Made by a program: the position numbers and the translations under genes
NCBI GenBank assembly: GCA_030040295.1
Contig: JASHTZ010000081.1
Coordinates: 1 to 11,301, forward strand
From: Terriglobia bacterium
GTDB lineage: Bacteria; Acidobacteriota; Terriglobia; UBA7540
Length of the DNA: 11,301 bases
Reading direction: 5' to 3'
The notes under the pieces: generated by a model
What the model was told of the DNA's origin: nothing
What the model saw: only the letters and a program-made list of their open reading frames with translations
Databases searched by the model: none
Part shown: positions 5,999 to 11,301 of the stretch, piece by piece
Layout: the number at the start of each line of letters is the position of its first letter
Position numbering within the stretch: position 1 is the stretch's first letter

Positions 5999-7966
5999 CT
6001 AGGAGGATGCGGCAGACGGCCGGAGCATCTCGATGAGGGTCGTAGCGACTTTCGGGTCATACCGGCCCTTCTCCATGCCCTTGCGAATTTCGCTGATCGC
6101 CACCCGCATGTCCCAGGCTTCGTGATAGGGCCGCCACGAAGTGAGCGCGCTGTAAGCTTCCGCCACCGCCGTAATGCGCGCCCCAAGGGGAATATCCTCG
6201 CCCTTCAGCCCGTCCGGATACCCCGTCCCATCCCACATTTCGTGGTGATGCATCACGACGTCGAGAAGATGGGGATCAACGTATCCCATGCGCCGGCAGG
6301 CCGCCACGCTTTCAGGTACGTACTTTTCAACCAGCTTCGATTCCTGGTCCGTCAAGCTGCCTGCGCGATTCAAGACGTTGTGAGGCACAGCTTCCTTACC
6401 GAGGTCCTGGAGGTAGCCGGCCAGCAGAATCGTCTTCTTCATCTCCTCGTTTACCTTCAGGCGGTCGGCCAGAGCGTAGGCGAGAAGCGCCACGACCTTG
6501 CAGTGGCCGATAGCTCCATCCAGAGCTTCCACCGCCAAAACCACATCCTCGGGAATTTCGATGTGCGATATGGCGTGACCGTACGCCGAGGCGATCGCCG
6601 AAGGTATTACCGCAGGGTCGTTCCAACGGTCTTTCAGACCCATCACCTCGTAGATGGTGATCTTCTGCAATTTTCCCTTGAGTTGGATCTTTTCATACTC
6701 GTCGCGCTTGAAGTTGGCGTCTGCATAGGCCAACTTGATTTGAGTGGACTGTGGGTCCAGGGCGAGGGCGCGCTCAAAATACCGGATGGCCGTCGTGGCA
6801 TCGTGAAGTTCAAAGTTCACCTTGCCCAATTCGTAGAGCAGGTCCGCACTTTCACTTTCGCGCGAAAGCCTCTCTTCCAGGGCCGTCATGCGCTCGAGCA
6901 ATTCGTGGTCGGTCTGCCGCCCGTAGCCCAGGTTGCGCAGTTTGTTGGCGAGAACGAAGGGCTCAACCGAGCGAAAGGTTGGCTCGTCAATGGAGACCTT
7001 CGTCGGTTCGCAGATTTCTTCCAGCCGCTTCGCAACGTTCACCCGGTCGCCCACCGCGCTGTAGGCTTGCCGCCGCACACCCAGCATTCCCACCACGGTG
7101 CTTCCCGTGGCAATGCCGATCCGCATGCGCCACGGCAGGTTCAGTTTCTTCACGGTGCTCTGCATCCGCAGTCCTGCCACAACCGCCAGGAGCGCATGAC
7201 GGTCATAATCCACGGGCGCGCCGAATTCCACCATGATCCCGTCACCCATATATTTGTCGATGTGGCCGCGGAAAAGCCCCACGATGGGTTCGATTTGTCC
7301 CAGGAAGCGGTTGAGTTCCTCCAGCACCACGTCCGCGCGATTGTTGTCCGAGTAGGTCGTGAAATTCGTGAGGTCGGTGAACATGATGCTGATTTCGCGC
7401 TTCTCGAACCGCAGCTTTCCCTCCGTGGCCAGCTTCGCGACCACCGGATCCATGGTGGCATAGAGGGCTTTTTCCACTTTCTCCTTCATCTCTTCGGAAA
7501 CACGGCTGCGCTTCAGCTCTTCATAGAGCAGGCGCGTCTCCTCAAACCCTTTGGCCAGCCGCTCTTGCAGCGACCCGATGGACGCGCTCGCCAGAATCAG
7601 GAACCCGCCCCACGTGGCGAGCACCAACAGGGCGTTGATGCGTGTTCCCTGCACTGCGAATTCCGCCGGCCGGTACCAGGCAAAGAGAACGCCCGACAAG
7701 GTGCAAAGTACGGCTCCCATCACCGCCTGGCGTTTTCCCAAGAAGTATGCCGCCGACAAAACCGGGAGATAGAAAAAGTTCAGAAATGCGATCTTGTAAG
7801 GGAAAAGATAAAAGACGGCGCCAACAATCACCACCACCATCAGGATGAACAGCCATTCCAGGTGACGGACAATGAAATTCCGGAATTGGGTCGGCCATGC
7901 CCCGCCTAAGCCGAGCGGCACGGCGGCATCATCAACCGCTGGCACACGTGAGTCTGTGCTCGCCAT
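5999..7966 (-). CDS. Membrane-bound class III nucleotidyl cyclase fused to TPR and degenerate HD-GYP domains
   Basis: This 655-residue protein has four membrane spans (about 37-55, 57-76, 79-97, 110-130), a helical linker (131-173), a class III cyclase domain (about 183-343), a TPR-like segment (about 375-407) and a C-terminal HD-GYP domain (about 478-655). The cyclase keeps both metal aspartates (Asp198 in FTDLTNFT, Asp242 in GDGIMVEFG), Lys238, and Asn310 and Arg314 in VNVAKRLE, so it should make cAMP or cGMP. Ser303 stands where substrate choice is set. The HD-GYP part keeps His488 and HHEMWDGTGYP (574-584), but the HD pair is Gln520-Asp521, the HPE-type His is Val550, and the later Asp is Glu603, so c-di-GMP hydrolysis is doubtful. 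The ATG at 7966 is chosen because a TTG start at 8047 would lie inside the predicted -35 box. The ribosome site (AGGGGTGG) is slightly distant. Confidence 0.88.
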   Translation of the reverse strand: MASTDSRVPAVDDAAVPLGLGGAWPTQFRNFIVRHLEWLFILMVVVIVGAVFYLFPYKIAFLNFFYLPVLSAAYFLGKRQAVMGAVLCTLSGVLFAWYRPAEFAVQGTRINALLVLATWGGFLILASASIGSLQERLAKGFEETRLLYEELKRSRVSEEMKEKVEKALYATMDPVVAKLATEGKLRFEKREISIMFTDLTNFTTYSDNNRADVVLEELNRFLGQIEPIVGLFRGHIDKYMGDGIMVEFGAPVDYDRHALLAVVAGLRMQSTVKKLNLPWRMRIGIATGSTVVGMLGVRRQAYSAVGDRVNVAKRLEEICEPTKVSIDEPTFRSVEPFVLANKLRNLGYGRQTDHELLERMTALEERLSRESESADLLYELGKVNFELHDATTAIRYFERALALDPQSTQIKLAYADANFKRDEYEKIQLKGKLQKITIYEVMGLKDRWNDPAVIPSAIASAYGHAISHIEIPEDVVLAVEALDGAIGHCKVVALLAYALADRLKVNEEMKKTILLAGYLQDLGKEAVPHNVLNRAGSLTDQESKLVEKYVPESVAACRRMGYVDPHLLDVVMHHHEMWDGTGYPDGLKGEDIPLGARITAVAEAYSALTSWRPYHEAWDMRVAISEIRKGMEKGRYDPKVATTLIEMLRPSAASS

Positions 7967-7988
7967 CGTCTGTTGGTCCACCCCTACT

Positions 7989-8010
7989 AGATATTGGACA
8001 CCAGATATCT
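7989..8010. promoter_or_regulatory. Possible operator (AGATAT...ATATCT dyad) in the cyclase leader
   Basis: Six-base perfect arms, AGATAT at 7989-7994 and ATATCT at 8005-8010, are separated by ten bases. The dyad lies just downstream of the predicted transcription start (near 8012) of the cyclase gene, where a bound regulator would block initiation. Both arms are AT-rich in a GC-rich setting. Confidence 0.4.
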
Positions 8011-8018
8011 GAGTGCGT

Positions 8019-8047
8019 ACTATAACTTCGGAGCTTCCAAAGGGCAA
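8019..8047 (-). promoter_or_regulatory. Predicted sigma-70-like promoter of the cyclase gene
   Basis: On the minus strand, TTGCCC (8042-8047, four of six to TTGACA) is followed after exactly 17 bases by TATAGT (8019-8024, five of six to TATAAT). Transcription would start near 8012, giving a leader of about 46 bases before the ATG at 7966. This is the best promoter match found by eye in the window. Confidence 0.5.
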
Positions 8048-8070
8048 GGTGCCGCTACAAAGCGGGACTA

Positions 8071-8082
8071 GTACTTTAGTAC
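8071..8082. promoter_or_regulatory. Perfect palindrome GTACTTTAGTAC, possible regulator site
   Basis: GTACT and AGTAC flank TT in a perfect 12-base dyad, 24 bases upstream of the predicted -35 box of the cyclase gene. The core ACTTTAGT is the same as the centre of the DosR (NarL/FixJ-family) box GGGACTTTAGTCCC. A response regulator with a LuxR-type HTH is a reasonable candidate binder (inference). Confidence 0.4.
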
Positions 8083-8087
8083 CGATG

Positions 8088-8107
8088 CAGAATAAGGCAC
8101 AATTCTG
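8088..8107. promoter_or_regulatory. CAGAAT-N8-ATTCTG dyad
   Basis: Perfect six-base inverted arms at 8088-8093 and 8102-8107, eight bases apart, lie just after the GTACTTTAGTAC palindrome. It could be a second regulator site or part of the acylase promoter region; no function can be read from the sequence alone. Confidence 0.3.
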
Positions 8108-8170
8108 GCGCTGTCAATGCGTCCCGACGTTGCCGATTAGCGCCCTTCGAAACCTCTTGTCGCGGCCGTC

Positions 8171-8216
8171 CCGCCCAGGCGGAACCGCCCAGCAGCGCTC
8201 GCCGAGCGCCGCTACA
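8171..8216. repeat. GC-rich hairpins including a TGTAG-foot REP-like unit
   Basis: CCGCC (8171-8175), GGCGG (8178-8182) and CCGCC (8185-8189) can form two mutually exclusive small hairpins. Next to them, on the minus strand from 8216, TGTAG is followed by stem CGGCGCTC, loop GGC and GAGCGCTG, an eight-pair stem with one G-T pair. This repeats the foot-plus-eight-base-stem design of the units at 3042-3115. It lies about 70 bases before the acylase start, so it would be in the acylase leader if transcription begins upstream. Confidence 0.5.
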
Positions 8217-8287
8217 GCAGGATGAACCTCCCGCGAGGCATGGCCCAGCGGGGAACCTTTGCCGGCAGACGGGGAATTTCAGGACCT

Positions 8288-10687
8288 ATGAAACAATTTC
8301 TTTGGCGTCTTTCTTTCTTGGTGGTCGCTGTCATAATTCTCACGGCTTTGGCGGGTGGGATCTGGCTGCGCGGGCGTGTGCGCGCAAGCCTTCCAGCCCT
8401 CGATGGGACTGTTGCTGTGCCGGGACTTTCAGCCCGTGTGGTAGTGTTGCGCGATGCGCACGGCGTCCCCCACATGCGCGCCCAATCGATGGAGGACGCT
8501 CTTTTCGCTCAAGGGTACGTTACGGCCCAGGACCGACTTTGGCAGATGGATTTGAGCCGGCGAAAGGCCGAAGGGGAACTTTCCGAGGTTTTCGGCGACC
8601 GCACTTTGAGCCTGGATATCGAAAGCCGCACGCTCGGCTTTCGCAATTTGATTAAGTCGACGCTGGCGGACCTCTCACCGGAGGATCGTCGCCTGCTTGA
8701 TTCCTACGTTCGGGGAGTCAATGCTTTTATCAAAAGCCATCGTAACCGCCTGCCCCTCGAATTCCTCATTCTGCGCTACCAGCCGCGGCCCTGGCGTGAA
8801 GCCGATTCCATCGCCGTCACCTTGAACCTCGCCACGGCGCTGAGCCAGACCTGGGATGTAGACCTCCTGCGCGAGCGCATCGCCGCTAAGCTTGGGCCCG
8901 CCGAGCTGGGGAAAAAAGAGTATGCGGATTTGTTTCCGGACCATTCGCCTCTGGATGTGCCGGTCGCGGAAGTTCCCGAGCCTATGCGCGTTCACGAGGG
9001 GAAGAAATCGGCGAATCTGCCCGTTGGAGATTTTCAGAATGAGCTTGAATTTGGCTTATCCTCGCTGCGCGCCATGACGTTTCCCGGCGGAATCGGCAGC
9101 AATAATTGGGTTGTGAGCGGAGCGCACACAAAATCCGGCAAGCCCCTTCTTGCCAACGATCCTCACCTTGCCTTCAGCATCCCCAGCGTTTGGTACATGA
9201 ATCATCTGGAGGCGCCCGGGCTCAACGTGAGCGGGATTAGCCTTCCGGGTTTGCCCTTCGTCATTATCGGCCACAACGAACATATCGCCTGGGGAATGAC
9301 CAACACGGGCCCTGACGTCCAGGACCTCTACATGGAGAGCTTCAATTTCCGCAATCCCAGGAAATACCTCCACAATGGCCAATGGGTGGACGCGGAAGTG
9401 CGCGATGAGGACATCAAGGTGCGCGGGGAGCGCGACTATCATTTCCCCGTCAAAATTACCCGCCATGGGCCGATTATTTCCCATGACGGCAACCGTGACC
9501 TGGCCTTGCAGTGGACCCTCCTCAACCCGCACGCGGTGCGAATTCCCTTCGCGCGCATCGATCAAGCGAGCAATTGGCAGGAGTTTACTGCAGCCCTTCG
9601 CGACCTCACGGTGCCCATGCTGAATTGCGTGTACGCCGATGACCAGGGCAATATCGGCTTCTACGCTCCGGGGCTCGTTCCGCTGCGCAAACACGGCGAC
9701 GGAACCGTGCCCGTTCCCGGCAGCACCGATGACTACGACTGGGACGGATTCATTCCCTTTGAAGATCTGCCGCACTCTTTCAATCCGCCGGAGGGAATCA
9801 TTGCCACCGCCAATGGGCGCATCGTTCCGGACAATTATCCCTATTTCATTTCGGCGAGGTGGGAAGCGCCCTATCGCACCGCAAGGATCTTTCAACTTCT
9901 TCGCGAGGGAAATTCCTTCACAGCCCCGGACATGCTGCGAATCCAGACCGACATCTTGAGCATTGAAGATGAATGGCTGCGGAAACAACTCATCGCCGCG
10001 GCGGAAAAAGATCCGCCTTCGAACCCCGATTCCCGCTTTGCGCTCGATGTGGTGAAATCATGGGACGGCGAGGCGCGCGCAAATTCCGCCGCAACCCTCG
10101 TCCTGGAGGTCACGCGGCAGGCCTTGCTTGCCCGCATCCTGAAACCCAAGCTGGGTGATGATCTCTCCGGCTATCGTTGGCCCATGAGCACCACATTTCT
10201 GCAAAACGTCCTGGAGCAGAATCTTACGCGCTGGCTTCCCCCGGGCGATGCCGATTTCAGTGTGACTCTGATGCAGAGCCTCGACGATGGGGTTCGCGGA
10301 ATCCCATCGCTGGTTCACAGCCGCGATCACACGGCTTGGCAATGGGGCAATACGATCCCCCTGATCATTCGGCATCCCTTGAGCAGCGGATTGCCTTTCG
10401 CGCGGCGATGGCTCGACGTGGGCCCCTACCCGCAGAGGGGGACAGGCACCACGGTGAAACAAACGACCATGCACATCGGCCCCTCCATGCGCATGGTGGT
10501 GGATTTCTCCGGCTTTGACAATTCGCTGCAAAACATCGTGCTGGGGGAATCGGGCCAGCCGTTCAGTTCTTATTACCGCGATCAGTTTCAGGCGTGGTAC
10601 GATGGAAACAGCTTTCCCATGCTTTTTGGCGATTCGGCCGTGGAAAAGGGCGCGGTTCACAAGCTCGTTTTGGAACCCGGCCGATGA
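8288..10687 (+). CDS. Penicillin acylase family protein (Ntn hydrolase)
   Basis: This 799-residue precursor would hydrolyse amide bonds of N-acyl compounds; members act on beta-lactams, acyl-homoserine lactones or other acyl amides, and the substrate here is unknown. A signal or anchor segment at 5-26 sends it across the membrane. The alpha part runs to about residue 250. The Ser in GSNNWVVSG (Ser271) should become the catalytic N-terminal residue of the beta chain after self-cleavage. Other family blocks are LLANDPHL (288-295), GHNEHIAWGMTN (328-339), KITRHGPIIS (389-398) and ATANGRI (506-512). Asn509 falls at beta position 239, near AsnB241 of E. coli penicillin G acylase. The start at 8288 is preferred to an in-frame ATG at 8222 because the signal peptide begins there and AGGA or GGGGAA precedes it. 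A TPR protein gene follows 36 bases downstream. Confidence 0.92.
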   Translation: MKQFLWRLSFLVVAVIILTALAGGIWLRGRVRASLPALDGTVAVPGLSARVVVLRDAHGVPHMRAQSMEDALFAQGYVTAQDRLWQMDLSRRKAEGELSEVFGDRTLSLDIESRTLGFRNLIKSTLADLSPEDRRLLDSYVRGVNAFIKSHRNRLPLEFLILRYQPRPWREADSIAVTLNLATALSQTWDVDLLRERIAAKLGPAELGKKEYADLFPDHSPLDVPVAEVPEPMRVHEGKKSANLPVGDFQNELEFGLSSLRAMTFPGGIGSNNWVVSGAHTKSGKPLLANDPHLAFSIPSVWYMNHLEAPGLNVSGISLPGLPFVIIGHNEHIAWGMTNTGPDVQDLYMESFNFRNPRKYLHNGQWVDAEVRDEDIKVRGERDYHFPVKITRHGPIISHDGNRDLALQWTLLNPHAVRIPFARIDQASNWQEFTAALRDLTVPMLNCVYADDQGNIGFYAPGLVPLRKHGDGTVPVPGSTDDYDWDGFIPFEDLPHSFNPPEGIIATANGRIVPDNYPYFISARWEAPYRTARIFQLLREGNSFTAPDMLRIQTDILSIEDEWLRKQLIAAAEKDPPSNPDSRFALDVVKSWDGEARANSAATLVLEVTRQALLARILKPKLGDDLSGYRWPMSTTFLQNVLEQNLTRWLPPGDADFSVTLMQSLDDGVRGIPSLVHSRDHTAWQWGNTIPLIIRHPLSSGLPFARRWLDVGPYPQRGTGTTVKQTTMHIGPSMRMVVDFSGFDNSLQNIVLGESGQPFSSYYRDQFQAWYDGNSFPMLFGDSAVEKGAVHKLVLEPGR

Positions 10688-10705
10688 ATGCGGCAGAAAT
10701 GAGAT

Positions 10706-10721
10706 TTAACCCGGCGGTTAA
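10706..10721. promoter_or_regulatory. Hairpin at the start of the TPR gene
   Basis: TTAACC (10706-10711) and GGTTAA (10716-10721) are perfect inverted arms around CGGC, ending two bases before the ATG at 10724. The right arm and loop contain the only G-rich sequence (GGCGG) that could serve as a ribosome site, so the fold could hide it. It could instead be a protein-binding dyad. Confidence 0.35.
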
Positions 10722-10723
10722 CG

Positions 10724-11301
10724 ATGTTGCGTAATTCTTTGTTTGCGATTCTGTTCGCCATTATCCTGTCGCCCACTCTGGCGCGATGTTCGGCGGCGAG
10801 AACCGCTGAAGCCGGTCCTGCACCTGACACTCCGAGCGCTGACCCGCAGGCGCTCATTCAGTCCGGCCACTGGAAACGAGCCCGCGCCATTCTCGAGCCG
10901 CAGGTCAGGATTCATCCCCAGGACCCCCGGAGCTTTTACCTGCTTGCGGAAGTGAAAGAGGCATTTAAGGATTTTGACGGCGCCCTCCCGCTCGCTCAGC
11001 ACGCCGTCGATTTGGACGCGCAGAACTCCGATTATCACCTGAAGCTCGGCCAGGTATTTGGGGAATTGGCCGCCCGGGCCGGCGTTCTCTCCGCCGGATC
11101 GCTGGCGTTGAAATTCCGAAGGCAAGTGGAGATCGCTCTCCAGCTCGACTCCGGCAATTTGGACGCACTGGATTCCATGATGCAGTTCAAATTTCAGGCG
11201 CCGGCCCTCATGGGCGGAGACAAGGACCAGGCACATGCCCTGGCGGAAAAGATTACGCGACTCAACGCCAGCGAAGGTTACCTCGCCCAGGCGGAGCTCG
11301 C
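10724..11301 (+). CDS. Exported TPR protein, partial (runs off the window)
   Basis: An open frame starts at ATG 10724 and continues without a stop to the window edge: 192 full codons plus two bases, so the C-terminus is missing. Residues 1-20 form a signal peptide (MLRNSLFAILFAIILSPTLA). A cysteine follows at 22, but Arg before it does not fit a lipobox, so export by signal peptidase I is more likely. After a Pro/Ala-rich linker (about 28-42), TPR-like helices run from about 43: a GHWKRARAILEPQV unit, then SFYLLAEVKEAFKDFDGALPLAQHAVDLD, and more helices to the end. The phrase FQAPALMGGDKDQAHALAEKI resembles a block seen in exported TPR proteins of Acidobacteria (from memory). It follows the acylase gene by 36 bases and is probably co-transcribed. 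TPRs bind partner proteins; no partner is evident. Confidence 0.8.
   Translation, partial: MLRNSLFAILFAIILSPTLARCSAARTAEAGPAPDTPSADPQALIQSGHWKRARAILEPQVRIHPQDPRSFYLLAEVKEAFKDFDGALPLAQHAVDLDAQNSDYHLKLGQVFGELAARAGVLSAGSLALKFRRQVEIALQLDSGNLDALDSMMQFKFQAPALMGGDKDQAHALAEKITRLNASEGYLAQAEL

Larger units (their letters stand above)
7967..8287. other. Divergent control region between cyclase and acylase genes
   Basis: These 321 bases separate the two divergent starts. From left to right they hold the cyclase leader with a dyad, a minus-strand promoter at 8019-8047, a partial TGTAGCGGC repeat (minus strand, 8051-8059), a perfect GTACT-TT-AGTAC palindrome, a CAGAAT/ATTCTG dyad, and GC-rich hairpins at 8171-8216. 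I found no convincing promoter for the acylase gene on the plus strand. No gene is supported here. Confidence 0.6.

Noticed and set aside
5978..7909. 643-residue open frame on the plus strand opposite the cyclase gene
   Set aside because: It is antisense to a gene with clear catalytic motifs, its translation is rich in His, Arg and Gln without any recognisable domain, and it arises from GC-biased codon use of the real gene.
7967..8047. Longer form of the cyclase protein starting at TTG 8047
   Set aside because: The TTG falls inside the predicted -35 box, the extra 27 residues look like untranslated leader, and an ATG with an upstream G-rich stretch lies at 7966.
8222..8287. Longer form of the acylase starting at ATG 8222
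   Set aside because: The 22 extra residues precede a typical signal peptide that begins at 8288, and the upstream ATG adjoins a hairpin repeat.
9056..9988. 310-residue minus-strand frame over the acylase gene
   Set aside because: Antisense shadow of a gene with all penicillin-acylase family blocks.

Overview
The window looks like chromosomal DNA of an Acidobacteriota member. The strongest sign is an 812-residue orphan permease of the Acidobacterial duplicated orphan permease (ADOP) type. The GC-rich base composition (judged by eye) and hairpin repeats between genes with a TGTAG foot fit this. No tRNA, rRNA, phage, IS or CRISPR sequence was seen.

Layout. (1) 37-3028, plus strand: a small DUF4337-type membrane protein is followed after 7 bases by the ADOP permease, so they are probably co-transcribed. 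(2) 3029-3135: a convergent gap filled by two facing REP-like hairpins. (3) 3136-7966, minus strand, read from right to left: a membrane-anchored class III nucleotidyl cyclase / TPR / degenerate HD-GYP fusion, a 399-base gap, an HtrA/DegP-family periplasmic protease, and a membrane-anchored alpha/beta hydrolase. Another hairpin repeat lies between protease and hydrolase. (4) 7967-8287: a divergent control region with a good sigma-70-like promoter for the cyclase gene, three separate dyads and GC-rich hairpins. (5) 8288 to the end, plus strand: a penicillin-acylase-family Ntn hydrolase, then the first 192 codons of an exported TPR protein cut by the window edge. That last gene has no stop codon inside the window.

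The genes share a cell-envelope theme: inner-membrane permease, periplasmic protease/chaperone, anchored hydrolase, exported acylase, exported TPR protein and a membrane-bound signalling enzyme. The cyclase protein is the most unusual. Its cyclase half keeps the catalytic residues, while its HD-GYP half keeps the HHExWDGxGYP signature but has lost several metal ligands. It may therefore make a cyclic nucleotide and sense, bind or dock through the HD-GYP fold rather than hydrolyse c-di-GMP (inference).

The second notable item is the hairpin family. Intergenic elements begin with TGTAG followed by a stem-loop, and two copies at 3042-3115 differ by a compensatory base-pair change. This matches the layout of REP sequences mobilised by RAYT transposases in other bacteria. 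I found no wholly new multi-gene system; what may be new is this fusion protein, the control region in front of it, and the repeat family.
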